NCBI GenBank assembly: GCA_036262035.1
Contig: DATAJS010000008.1
Location: 1 to 64,000, forward strand
Origin: Burkholderiales bacterium
GTDB lineage: Bacteria > Pseudomonadota > Gammaproteobacteria > Burkholderiales > SG8-41
DNA length: 64,000 nt
Reading direction: 5' to 3'
This document shows positions 1 to 7,374 of this stretch, piece by piece (positions within the stretch are counted from its first letter, which is position 1; each line of letters opens with the position of its first letter). Under the pieces are notes generated by a model. It was not told where the DNA came from. It did not search any database and saw nothing but the letters and a program-made list of their open reading frames with translations. The translations under genes were made by a program, and so were the position numbers.

Positions 1-756
1 ATTGTAGTGCCGACGCCACGTTTCAACGATGACCTTCGCTTCGCGTCGACTGCGGAACCACTCGACACTCAGGCATTCGTCGCGGAATCGGCCATTGAAG
101 CTCTCATCCATGCCGTTCTGCCACGGTTTGCCGGGATCGATCAGCGCGGTCTCGACGCCAGCGCCCTCCAACCACTCGAGAACGGCGTTGCTGACGAATT
201 CCGGGCCGTTGTCGGAGCGCAGATAGCGCGGTGCACCGTGCTCGCTGATCAGGCGGGTCAGGACGTCGATGACGCGTCCGGAGCGGATGCTGCCGGCGAC
301 GTCGATCGCCAGGCATTCGCGCGTGAACTCGTCGATGATGGTGAGGCATTTGAGGCTCTGTCCGTTAGCGCAGGCGTCGAACACGAAGTCGTACGCCCAC
401 ACGTGATTTGCAGCGTTCGGCGGAATAGGCCGCGGCCGGGAGTTCGCGACACGCCGCCGTCTGCGCTTCGCGGGCAACTGAAGCGCGGCGAGCTGCCACA
501 GCCGATGCGCACGATGCCTGCTCATGTGCAAGCCTTCACGCCGCAGGAAGATCCGAATTCGACGATAGCCGTAGCGCGGGTACTGCGCGGCCAGCCGTTT
601 CATCGCCTCCAGCGCCGGCGCATCGCGCTCTGCACGTACCGACCGATACGACAGCGCCGAGCGCGCCACTTCGAGCAGCTCGCAAGCACGTCGTTGCGAC
701 AGGCCGCGCTCGCATGCGAACGCCACCTGTTCCCGACGCGCCTGCGAGCTCACCAC
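1..756 (-). CDS. IS3-family transposase OrfB (DDE integrase domain), partial
   Basis: This is the catalytic subunit of the IS3 transposase. The frame starts at overlapping GTG codons (756 or 753) that straddle the orfA stop, in the -1 frame relative to orfA, and runs open for 252 codons to the window edge. It contains an HTH_21-like stretch (CELLEVARSALSYRSVRAER) and then a retroviral-integrase fold. The acidic triad is visible: D in WAYDFVFD (bases 388-390), D in RSDNGPEF (211-213) and E in MDESFNGRF (103-105). The last two are 35 residues apart, the classical D,D(35)E spacing. It may be made by coupled initiation or by -1 frameshifting; no A-rich slippery heptamer is evident at the overlap. 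The last residues seen, WRRHYN, are the usual penultimate motif, so only a short tail is missing. Confidence 0.9.
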   Translation of the reverse strand, partial: MVSSQARREQVAFACERGLSQRRACELLEVARSALSYRSVRAERDAPALEAMKRLAAQYPRYGYRRIRIFLRREGLHMSRHRAHRLWQLAALQLPAKRRRRRVANSRPRPIPPNAANHVWAYDFVFDACANGQSLKCLTIIDEFTRECLAIDVAGSIRSGRVIDVLTRLISEHGAPRYLRSDNGPEFVSNAVLEWLEGAGVETALIDPGKPWQNGMDESFNGRFRDECLSVEWFRSRREAKVIVETWRRHYN

Positions 757-1013
757 TTTCGGCGGTTGATCTCCTTGAGCGTGTCGATTTCCAGATCACG
801 CTCGGCGAGCAGCCGCTTTAGCTTTGCGTTCTCGGATTCCAAGCCGCGGAGCCGCTTAACGTCCACCGGCTCGAGATTGCCGAAATGACGCCGCCAGTTG
901 TAGATCGTCTGCTCGCTGATCTTGTGCTTCTTCGCGACTTCAGCGACCGGCGTTTTGTCGGCTTCCCGCAGAATCGCGACCATCTGCTCTTCGGTAAAAC
1001 GGACCTTCTTCAT
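750..1013 (-). CDS. IS3-family transposase OrfA (HTH DNA-binding protein)
   Basis: An 87-residue protein beginning MKKVRFTEEQMVAILREA, the standard opening of IS407-type OrfA. A Tnp_1/HTH_Tnp helix-turn-helix spans about residues 5-45 (EVAKKHKISEQTIYNWRRHFG). A leucine-zipper-like coiled coil follows (LESENAKLKRLLAERDLEID) and would mediate multimerisation with OrfAB. I chose the internal ATG rather than the upstream in-frame start at 1049, because family members start at MKK and a GGGGAG ribosome-binding site lies just upstream. It ends at a TGA that overlaps the start of orfB. Confidence 0.92.
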   Translation of the reverse strand: MKKVRFTEEQMVAILREADKTPVAEVAKKHKISEQTIYNWRRHFGNLEPVDVKRLRGLESENAKLKRLLAERDLEIDTLKEINRRKW

Positions 1014-1104
1014 GAAACTCCCCTGCTGATACGGGAGCCATTCTCTCAACTTCCGAGTGGTCCGAAAAACCTGGGCAGGTCACTTCCTCTCCCTATCAGC
1101 GCAC

Positions 1105-1170
1105 CGCCGTATCCCCCATACCCTTCCCGCCCAATCAAGACGAGCGCCCTGCGACGCACGGCAAGGACGG
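1105..1170 (+). repeat. Left arm of an imperfect inverted repeat flanking the IS110 gene
   Basis: Bases 1105-1132 match the reverse complement of 2876-2903 at 26 of 28 positions (core ATCCCCCA.ACCCTTCCCGCCC). Bases 1146-1170 match the reverse complement of 2812-2836 at 22 of 25. The spacer between the two blocks is 13 nt here and about 39 nt in the right arm, and the spacers do not align. Origin unknown: it may be a degenerate dispersed repeat or part of a composite element. Confidence 0.55.
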
Positions 1171-1206
1171 GGTTTCGCGAGATGCTATGTAGGGCTTGCC
1201 AGGTCA

Positions 1207-1219
1207 AACTTCCCAAGTT
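1207..1219 (+). other. Small perfect hairpin in the IS110 5' leader
   Basis: AACTT-CCC-AAGTT forms a 5-bp stem with a 3-nt loop about 40 nt before the IS110 start codon. In the IS110 group the 5' non-coding end encodes the bridge RNA, so this leader is one of two places where such an RNA could lie. The remaining leader shows no other strong stem by eye. Confidence 0.3.
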
Positions 1220-1257
1220 GAGAAGTCCATCCGATCAACTGTCGAGGAAGAAAGGAA

Positions 1258-2388
1258 ATGGCAATGACAAGGCAAGCCCTGGAGGTGAATGATACGGATG
1301 CCGCGGTGCGGCTGTATATGGCACTCGAGCTGTCGGACGGCAAGTGGAAGGTCGTCGTCGGCGATAACAGCCGCGCGCCCAGTCAGCACAGTGTGGGCGC
1401 GGGCGAGGCGCTGGCGCTGCTCGCGCTGATCGAGAAGGCGAAGAAGCGCTGTGGTCTCGATGGTGCAACGCCGGTGGTGAGTTGTTACGAGGCAGGGCGC
1501 GACGGCTTCTGGTTACATCGTTGGCTGGTGGAGCACGGCGTGGCGAACGTGGTGGTGGATTCTTCGAGTATCGAAGTGAATCGGCGGCAGCGGCGGGCGA
1601 AGAGCGATCGGCTGGATGCGCTCAAGCTCTACGAGATGCTGGTTCGTTACTTCGGCGGGGAGAGGCGGGTGTGGCAAGTGGTGCGGGTGCCGACGGTACA
1701 AGAAGAGGATGCGCGACGGCCTCACCGCGAACGCGAGCGCCTGCAGCGGGAGCGCAACGCACACCTGAATCGCATCTGTAGCCTGGCGCTGCTGCACAAC
1801 GTGCGGCTGCAGCGGCAGCGAGGCATGCAGGTGCAGGTCGCGGCGCTCGAAGGGCGGGTGCCGACGGCCTTGCTGAACGAACTGCGGCGCGAATGCGAAC
1901 GCTTGCAGCTGATCGAGCGACAGATGCGCGAGCTCGCTGCCGCGATCGACGCGCAAGCGGAATCGCTGCTCGAGCAGCAGGGGCCGCTGGCAGCACTGAT
2001 GAAGGTGCGCTCGATCGGGATCAAGAGCGCGTGGATTCTGGTTAACGAGTTATTCGGCTGGCGCCGCTTCAATAATCGGCGTGAGGTTGCCGGGTGCGTG
2101 GGCCTGACGCCCACGCCATACGACAGTGGCGGCAGCACACGCGAACAAGGCATCAGCAAGGCTGGCAACCGGCGGCTGCGCGCGCTGTTGGTCGAGCTCG
2201 CCTGGCTGTGGCTACGGCATCAGCCGCAGAGCGCTCTGAGTTTATGGTTCGGCGAGCGCTTCGCCGGTGGCGGCAAACGCATGCGTCGCATCGGCATCGT
2301 GGCGATGGCGCGGCGGCTGTTAGTGGCGCTGTGGCGTTACGTGCAGCACGGTGTGATACCGGCCGGGGCGCAGCTCAAGGCGGCGTAG
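1258..2388 (+). CDS. IS110-family transposase (RuvC-like DEDD plus Tnp_20 serine domain)
   Basis: A 376-residue RNA-guided-type transposase/recombinase, normal length for the family. The N-terminal DEDD_Tnp_IS110 half begins LYMALELSDGKW and carries E in SCYEAGRDGFW and the acidic cluster VVDSSSIEV...KSDRLDAL. The linker is a charged coiled coil (about residues 155-240). The C-terminal Transposase_20 domain has the signature PTPYDSGGSTREQGISKAGN with the presumptive catalytic serine in GISKAGN. A GAGGAAG element precedes the first ATG; an alternative ATG two codons later is better spaced from AAAGGAA. The reading frame is intact, so the element may be active. It stands alone between the IS3 element and a gene-free region. 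Confidence 0.93.
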   Translation: MAMTRQALEVNDTDAAVRLYMALELSDGKWKVVVGDNSRAPSQHSVGAGEALALLALIEKAKKRCGLDGATPVVSCYEAGRDGFWLHRWLVEHGVANVVVDSSSIEVNRRQRRAKSDRLDALKLYEMLVRYFGGERRVWQVVRVPTVQEEDARRPHRERERLQRERNAHLNRICSLALLHNVRLQRQRGMQVQVAALEGRVPTALLNELRRECERLQLIERQMRELAAAIDAQAESLLEQQGPLAALMKVRSIGIKSAWILVNELFGWRRFNNRREVAGCVGLTPTPYDSGGSTREQGISKAGNRRLRALLVELAWLWLRHQPQSALSLWFGERFAGGGKRMRRIGIVAMARRLLVALWRYVQHGVIPAGAQLKAA

Positions 2389-2640
2389 CGGCGACCCACT
2401 TACCGAAAGGATTCGGTTCGAGATTCGATCGGTTGTGTGTTCGAGGTTCCGGCGCCCGGGACAGTCCTGGGTAAAGCGAAGCGGTTTACCGTCCTGCGAG
2501 ATGGGGCGCTGTTGATTAAAGGTGGGCACCACAGCCTGAAATTCAGGCGCATGTTGCATCGGGTGTTGAAGGCACTGCCTCAACACGGATAGTAGGTGGA
2601 CCGGGCTTGTGGCCCGGCGCCAGCCAACACCGCCTTAGAA
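2389..2640 (+). ncRNA. Candidate structured non-coding end of the IS110 element (possible bridge RNA)
   Basis: The stretch after the transposase stop carries several stem-loops: CCGAA-AGGA-TTCGG (2403-2416), CCCGGGA-CAG-TCCTGGG with one G-T pair (2455-2471), GGTAAA...TTTACC (2470-2490) and CCGGGC-TTGTG-GCCCGG (2601-2617). In the IS1111 branch of the IS110 family the guide (bridge) RNA is encoded in the 3' non-coding end, which this would match. Element boundaries are not visible because this family makes no terminal inverted repeats in its IS110 branch. The assignment is inference from position and foldability; the stems could also belong to chromosomal intergenic repeats. Confidence 0.35.
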
Positions 2641-2811
2641 CATGCACTGCGATCGACGAACGCGAAGAGGATTGAAAGGCTCAACGAGGTGAGTTGACAA
2701 ACGAGTCCTCATAGTAGGACTGTCGAGCTTCTCCGGTGGTGCCACGCGCGATGCTGTCCCCGCGTTGACGGGCGGTAGATCGAAGTCGAGCTGGTGCGCG
2801 AGTTCGCAGCG

Positions 2812-2903
2812 CCGTCCTTGTCGGGCGTCGCAGGGTTCCGATGCCGCAGCGGCAGCGCAGGCAGCGGCGCGAGGAGGGCGGGAAGGGTGTGGGGGATGCG
2901 GCG
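2812..2903 (-). repeat. Right arm of the imperfect inverted repeat flanking the IS110 gene
   Basis: Blocks at 2812-2836 and 2876-2903 are the inverted counterparts of the blocks at 1146-1170 and 1105-1132. Identity is 22/25 and 26/28 by direct base comparison. The longer spacer here contains a GC-rich alternating CTGCCG-type run, suggesting expansion or an unrelated insertion. Confidence 0.55.
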
Positions 2904-3039
2904 CGGAGTCCAGTGAGCACGCGGAGCGTTCAGGCGGTTCTGCTTCAAGGAGGCGCGCATACCACCGTAGCGGCAGCGGGAAGAACGAACCGAGTCAGTA
3001 ATCGAAGAAGACCGTCTCGTCCCTCCCCTGCAGCACGAC

Positions 3040-3062
3040 GTTCCGGCTGGCATTGCCGGAAC
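3040..3062. terminator. Perfect 8-bp hairpin downstream of a Bug gene
   Basis: GTTCCGGC-TGGCATT-GCCGGAAC is a perfect inverted repeat about 40 bp beyond the stop codon of the minus-strand Bug gene. It lacks a following T-run on either strand, so it is at best a weak or RNA-stabilising 3' structure rather than a classical intrinsic terminator. Confidence 0.4.
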
Positions 3063-3103
3063 GGACGCCGGTACGGTGAGGGATCGGCCATTCGAGCCTC
3101 GTC

Positions 3104-4078
3104 TTAATCAGCCTTGGCGCCCGACGCGCGCACGATCGGCGTCCAGCGCTCGATCTCCGACGCGACGAAAGCGGCATACGGTTTGGCATTGGCGCCCGCG
3201 AGCTCCATGCCTTCGGCGCGCAGGCGATCGCGCACCTCGCGCAGCGCGAGGATGCGGGCGACTTCGGCGTTGAGCTTGCTCACGATGTCGGCCGGGATGC
3301 CTGCCGGCCCCGACAGCCCGAACCAGACGGTCGCCACGAGCTGGGCAAACCCGAGCTCGCGAAACGTCGGGATGTCGCGATAGTCCGGCAGCCTCTCCTC
3401 CGACGACAGCGCGAGCGCGCGCAGCCGTCCGCTGCGTATCTGTCCGCTCGCGGTGCTCAAGGTCGTCGAGATCGCATGGATGTTGCCCGCGATCGCGTCC
3501 GCGACCGCGAGGCTCGCGCCGCGGTACGGCACGTGACGGATGTCGACGCCCGCGCTACCCTGCAGTAAGTGGGCGACGAGGTGTCCCTGCGTGCCGTTAC
3601 CCGGCGAGCCGTAGGTGAGCTGCCCCGGCCGCGAGCGCGCGAGCGCGATAAACGTCTTGAGGTCCTTCGCAGGCAGTGACGGGTGGACGGCGAGCGCTGC
3701 GGGCGGGCCGCCGAACAGGGCGATGTGCGTGAAGTCGCGCAGCGGATCGAACGGCACCTTGGTGAGCGCGGCCGCGATGACGTGCGAGGCGACGCCGGAC
3801 ACGACCAGCGTATAGCCGTCGGGCGCGCTCTTCGCCGCGACCTCCGAGCCCACGACCCCGCCCGCGCCGGTGCGGTTCTCGACGATGAAGCTCTGGCCGA
3901 GGCTCTCGGCGAGCTTCGCCGATACCACGCGGCCCAGCGTGTCCGCGGTGCCGCCCGGCGCGAACGGCGCGATCACCCGCACCGGCCTGGCGGGCCACGC
4001 TTGCGCGTAGGCCGACGCGCACGACACGCACAGGAGTACGCATGAGGCGGCAAGCGCCGGCACGACGCGGTGGGCCAT
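3104..4078 (-). CDS. Bug-family (TctC-like) tripartite tricarboxylate transporter receptor
   Basis: A periplasmic solute-binding protein of 324 residues. Bug proteins capture carboxylates or related small molecules and hand them to a TctA/TctB permease or act as sensors; specificity cannot be read from sequence. The signal peptide covers the first 25 residues (MAHRVVPALAAS...SAYAQ). Then come the family hallmarks ARPVRVIAPFAPGGTADTLGR, VENRTGAGGVVG and SAPDGYTLVVSG, and a C-terminal WTPIVRASGAK. I placed the start at the internal ATG directly before the signal peptide; the upstream frame extension is arginine-poor but has no signal-like sequence. It is separated from the Ldh gene by about 250 bp, so it may be transcribed independently. 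Confidence 0.9.
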   Translation of the reverse strand: MAHRVVPALAASCVLLCVSCASAYAQAWPARPVRVIAPFAPGGTADTLGRVVSAKLAESLGQSFIVENRTGAGGVVGSEVAAKSAPDGYTLVVSGVASHVIAAALTKVPFDPLRDFTHIALFGGPPAALAVHPSLPAKDLKTFIALARSRPGQLTYGSPGNGTQGHLVAHLLQGSAGVDIRHVPYRGASLAVADAIAGNIHAISTTLSTASGQIRSGRLRALALSSEERLPDYRDIPTFRELGFAQLVATVWFGLSGPAGIPADIVSKLNAEVARILALREVRDRLRAEGMELAGANAKPYAAFVASEIERWTPIVRASGAKAD

Positions 4079-4149
4079 GACGACGAGTCTACCGACGATC
4101 GCCGGCAGACAGAACAGCGCGCAGGGCATCCGCGGGGTACAATCGCGGG

Positions 4150-4317
4150 GTGAAGACGCTCTGCGACGGCAGCCGCCGTCCTGTACGGGGCGCGCGGCAC
4201 CAGCTCAAAACCTCCCCCAGCGGCCATATGAAGGCGCGCTGTCCCGTCTGCAAGCGCGTCCTCGTCGTCAGCCGCGTGCTCGGCGTGGTCGAGTTTCCCC
4301 GGCACGAGCCGAAGTAG
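4150..4317 (+). CDS. Possible small CPxC protein, unrecognised
   Basis: A 55-codon frame from GTG to TAG, too short for usual gene callers, in the gap between two minus-strand genes. It contains a methionine at mid-length followed by KARCPVCKRVLVVSRVLGVV, a zinc-knuckle-like CPVC pair, and an earlier lone cysteine (TLCDG). With only one CxxC it is not a complete zinc ribbon unless it dimerises. The sequence before the GTG (GGGG) is a weak ribosome-binding site. Coding status is uncertain. Confidence 0.3.
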   Translation: MKTLCDGSRRPVRGARHQLKTSPSGHMKARCPVCKRVLVVSRVLGVVEFPRHEPK

Positions 4318-4331
4318 GACGCGCCGCTTCG

Positions 4332-5342
4332 TCAGAGCGCCTGCAAGCGCTCCACGACCGCTTTCTTGACCACGATCCCCTGCCTGCGCCGGATCTCGCG
4401 CTCGCGGAAGCCGCGCTCCGAGGGGATGCGGATTTCGGACACGCCGGGCTGCCGGGGAAGCTGTCTGATCCTGCTCAGCAACTCCTCCAGCTCGGCCGTG
4501 AACTGCTCGACCGGCATGAAGAGCGCGGGATCGAAGGCGATGAACAGATGCGCGAAGTCGCAGACGTCGCCGTTGCGCACGCGCGCGCCGGCGATCAGGC
4601 CGAGCGCCTGGATCGCGATCGACAGGCCGTAGCCGCGGTGCCCGCCGAACGGGAAAACACCGCCTTCGGCGATGTCGCGCGCGGCGCGCGTCGGCGTGCC
4701 GTTCCTGTCGATGCCGACGACTTCGTGAAACTCCTCGCCGAGGAAAGCCTTCATCAGGACTTCACCCGACATCACCGCGGCGGTGCCGGTGTCGAAGATG
4801 AACGGATCGACCTTGCCCGGCAGCGCGATCGTCATCGGATTGGTGCCCAGCACCTTGCGGGCGGCGCCCGGCGGCACGACCGTCGGCGTGCTGCTGCCGA
4901 TCGAGATGGCGGCAAAGCCCGCGCGGGCGATCTTCTCCATGTAGTAGGCGTTGCGGCCGCTGAACCAGGTATTCCTCAGGCCGATGATGGCGATGCCGGT
5001 GTCGCGCACCTTTTCGATCGCGACTTCGACCGCGCGCAGGAGCGCGACGTAGCCCATGTTGTTGCCGGCATCGAGCTGCGCCGAGCTCGGCGTCTCCCTG
5101 ACGATCGAGATCGGCGTGCGCGGCTTCTTCAGCTCCGGCCGTCCCGCGATCACGAGTATGCGGGGCAGGCCCGCGAATTCGTAGCCCCACGTCGACGCAT
5201 CCACCAGGTGCGTGGTCACGATCGTCGCTTCTTCCGGCGTGAGGCCCAGCCCGCGCAGCGCTTTTTCCCCCAGCGCCTGCGCTTCCTTCACGCTCAGACG
5301 GATCGTGTCCTCGGAATCCTTGTCCAGCAGCTCTTCTGTCAT
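4332..5342 (-). CDS. Ldh-family (malate/L-lactate dehydrogenase-type) oxidoreductase
   Basis: A 336-residue NAD(P)-dependent 2-hydroxyacid dehydrogenase of the Ldh_2 family (YlbC, AllD, DpkA, ComC relatives), unrelated in fold to ordinary lactate dehydrogenase. Family features seen are LDAGNNMGYVALLRAVEVAIEK, the SGRNAYYMEKIARAGFAAI segment, TNPMTIALPG...FIFDTGTAAVMSGEV and GGVFPFGGHRGYGLSIAIQAL. It starts 23 bp after the stop of a Bug gene and appears to be the last gene of the rubredoxin-cupin-Bug-Bug operon, so it probably oxidises a hydroxyacid taken up or generated by that operon. The exact substrate is unknown. Confidence 0.9.
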   Translation of the reverse strand: MTEELLDKDSEDTIRLSVKEAQALGEKALRGLGLTPEEATIVTTHLVDASTWGYEFAGLPRILVIAGRPELKKPRTPISIVRETPSSAQLDAGNNMGYVALLRAVEVAIEKVRDTGIAIIGLRNTWFSGRNAYYMEKIARAGFAAISIGSSTPTVVPPGAARKVLGTNPMTIALPGKVDPFIFDTGTAAVMSGEVLMKAFLGEEFHEVVGIDRNGTPTRAARDIAEGGVFPFGGHRGYGLSIAIQALGLIAGARVRNGDVCDFAHLFIAFDPALFMPVEQFTAELEELLSRIRQLPRQPGVSEIRIPSERGFREREIRRRQGIVVKKAVVERLQAL

Positions 5343-5365
5343 CTCGATCTACCTTGTCGCCAACG

Positions 5366-6343
5366 TCACGGCCTCAGGCCCGCGTTCGCCACGACCTTGC
5401 GCCATGTGTCCAGCTCCGCTTTCACGACCTTCGCGAGCTCGCCCGGCGAGCTGCCGACGATCTCGGTCCCCTGGGCTTCCGCACGCGCGGCGAACTCCGG
5501 CTGTTGCAGGGCGCGCTTCGCTTCGGCGCTGAGCTTGTCGACGACCGCCTTCGGCGTTCCCGCCGGCGCGAACATGCCGAACCAGCCGACCATGTCGTAA
5601 CCCGGCACGCCGCTTTCGGCGATCGTCGGCAGATCCGGCAGGGCCTTCGCGCGCCTGGCCGAGGTGACCGCAATCGCCCGCAAGCGACCCGCCTTCACGA
5701 GCGGCATCGCGGAAATGGGAGCGCTGATGATCCAGTGCACGTCTCCGTTGGCGATGGCGGGATAGGCCTCGTTGACGCCTTTGTAGTGCACGCCGGTCAT
5801 CTTCGTATTCGAGAGCATGGTCAGCAGCTCAGAGCTGAGATGGATGATCCCGCCCGCGCCGGAGGTCGCATACCGCAAGGTGCCCGGTTGGGCCTTCGCA
5901 AGCGCGACCACGTCCTGAACAGATTTCACCGGCAGCGATGGCGTGACCACCATGACATAAGGCAGAGACACCAGATTGCTCACCGGCTGAAAGTCGCGGG
6001 ACGGATCGTACTTCTCGCGGCCAAAAGCGGCGTTGGTGACAAAGCCGCTGCTCGAGACGAGCAGCGTGTGGCCGTCCGGCGGCGCCTTGGCGACCAGCTC
6101 GATGCCGATGCTGCCCCCTGCTCCCGTGCGGTTGTCGACGACGAACGTTTGTTTGAACACCGTGCTCAGGTGCTGGGCGACCGCGCGCGCCGTCATGTCG
6201 ACGCCGCCGCCCGCGCTCACGGGCACGACGATGCGCACCGGACGCTGCGGGTAGGTTTGCGCGAGGCACGGGACAGCGGTGCCGATCGAGGACATCAACA
6301 GCGCGGCACGGAGGACAGTTCTGGCAGGGCAATCAGTCATCAT
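5366..6343 (-). CDS. Bug-family periplasmic solute receptor
   Basis: 325 residues with a signal peptide ending near AVPCLAQ, then YPQRPVRIVVPVSAGGGVDMT, VDNRTGAGGSIG and PPDGHTLLVSS. The upstream GTG start would add four residues; the ATG pair at 6343/6340 sits behind GGAGCGAGGG and is preferred. It is 15 bp downstream of another Bug gene: two receptors in tandem within one operon suggest either two related ligands or one transport and one signalling receptor. Confidence 0.9.
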   Translation of the reverse strand: MMTDCPARTVLRAALLMSSIGTAVPCLAQTYPQRPVRIVVPVSAGGGVDMTARAVAQHLSTVFKQTFVVDNRTGAGGSIGIELVAKAPPDGHTLLVSSSGFVTNAAFGREKYDPSRDFQPVSNLVSLPYVMVVTPSLPVKSVQDVVALAKAQPGTLRYATSGAGGIIHLSSELLTMLSNTKMTGVHYKGVNEAYPAIANGDVHWIISAPISAMPLVKAGRLRAIAVTSARRAKALPDLPTIAESGVPGYDMVGWFGMFAPAGTPKAVVDKLSAEAKRALQQPEFAARAEAQGTEIVGSSPGELAKVVKAELDTWRKVVANAGLRP

Positions 6344-6358
6344 CCCTCGCTCCACCCA

Positions 6359-7336
6359 TTACTCCAGCTTGATGTTCGCCTTCTGCACCACCTGCTTCCA
6401 GCTCGCGATCTCGTTGATCATGAACGCACGGAATCCGGCGGAATCCTGGTAGTCCGGCTCGACGCCCTCATCCGAAAACGCTTTCCGGATTTCCGGAACC
6501 GCCAGCAAGGCCTTGATGTCGCGGTCCACTCTGCTCACGATGGGCGCGGGTGTGCCGGCCGGTGCGAGCACGCCCCACCAGACGATCGCGTCGAATCCGG
6601 GCAGACCGGATTCGTCGAGCGTGGGCACGCCCGAGAAGAAGCTGCTGCGCTGCCTGGAGGTGGTGGCCAGCCCTCTGAGCTTGCCCGCCAGGATGTGCGG
6701 ACGTATGGCCGGCAGCGACAGCAGGACGCCCTGGGTGTGCCCGCCCAGCAGGTCGATCACCTGCTGGTTGCCGCCTTTGAAGTGCACCACGTTGATGTCG
6801 ACGCCGGCTCTCAGCTTGAAAAGCTCGGTGAACATATGGGCGGTCGACCCCGCTCCGGCGGTGCCGAAGAAGAGCTTTCCCGGGTTCGCTTTGGCGTAGG
6901 CGATGAGCTCTTTGACCGTCCTGGCCGGAACCACCGGATTGATCGCGAGCACGTAGTCGCCTTTCCCCACGCGGGAGATCGGCGCAAACGACTTGATCGG
7001 ATCGTAAGGCAGGCTGCGCAAGGCCGGCTGCATCGTGAACGACGCCGGCACGAAGGCCAGCGTGTAGCCGTCGGGCGCCGACCGCGCGGCCAGATCGACG
7101 CCGATCACACCGCCGGCGCCCGCGCGGTTGTCGATCACCACCTGCTGCCCCAGCCGTTCCGACAAACCCTTCCCGATCACGCGCGCGACGAGGTCCGCGC
7201 CGCCGCCCGCGGCGAACGGAACGATCATGCGCACCGGCCGGCTCGGATAGCTTTCCGCCGCAAGCGCACTGCCGATGAACGCGAGCGGCAGCAGGAAGCC
7301 GGCGAAACCCGAGTAACGTGAACTACACCTCCTCAT
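6359..7336 (-). CDS. Bug-family periplasmic solute receptor
   Basis: 325 residues. The signal peptide begins MRRCSSRYSGFAGFLLPLAF and ends near SALAAE; then SRPVRMIVPFAAGGGADLVAR, IDNRAGAGGVIG and SAPDGYTLAFV. The start ATG follows GGAGGAG at good spacing; the upstream in-frame start (7348) lacks such a site. It sits between the cupin gene and the second tandem Bug gene. Sequence similarity to that neighbour is only at family level, so they are not a recent duplication. Confidence 0.9.
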   Translation of the reverse strand: MRRCSSRYSGFAGFLLPLAFIGSALAAESYPSRPVRMIVPFAAGGGADLVARVIGKGLSERLGQQVVIDNRAGAGGVIGVDLAARSAPDGYTLAFVPASFTMQPALRSLPYDPIKSFAPISRVGKGDYVLAINPVVPARTVKELIAYAKANPGKLFFGTAGAGSTAHMFTELFKLRAGVDINVVHFKGGNQQVIDLLGGHTQGVLLSLPAIRPHILAGKLRGLATTSRQRSSFFSGVPTLDESGLPGFDAIVWWGVLAPAGTPAPIVSRVDRDIKALLAVPEIRKAFSDEGVEPDYQDSAGFRAFMINEIASWKQVVQKANIKLE

Positions 7337-7374
7337 GCTCTCCTCCACTTGTTATTGGACGGGCGCGGGCGCTG

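Larger units (their letters stand above)
1..1082 (-). mobile_element. IS3-family insertion sequence (IS407-like), cut by window start
   Basis: The element holds an orfA/orfB transposase pair read leftward. Its outer end on the right is probably the TGACCTGCCC... terminus read on the minus strand, which ends at base 1082; TGACCTGCCC-type ends are common in IS407-like members of the family. The other terminus lies beyond the window, so neither target duplication nor intactness can be checked. Only about 25 bp separate this end from the inverted-repeat block upstream of the neighbouring IS110 gene. IS group assignment is by resemblance of orfA and the terminus. Confidence 0.8.
2641..3103. other. 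Gene-free region between the mobile elements and the first Bug gene
   Basis: Open frames cross this stretch on both strands but none has a recognisable domain, a ribosome-binding site or sensible composition; all are rich in Arg/Ser/Pro as expected of non-coding high-GC DNA. It contains the right arm of the inverted repeat and a perfect hairpin near its end. It may be remnant sequence left by insertion events. Confidence 0.5.

Noticed and set aside
1014-1049. Upstream extension of IS3 orfA
   Set aside because: The extension covers the ribosome-binding site, and family members begin at MKK.
2709-3053. 114-codon minus-strand frame in the gene-free region
   Set aside because: Arg/Ser/Pro-rich noise overlapping an inverted repeat; no start signal.
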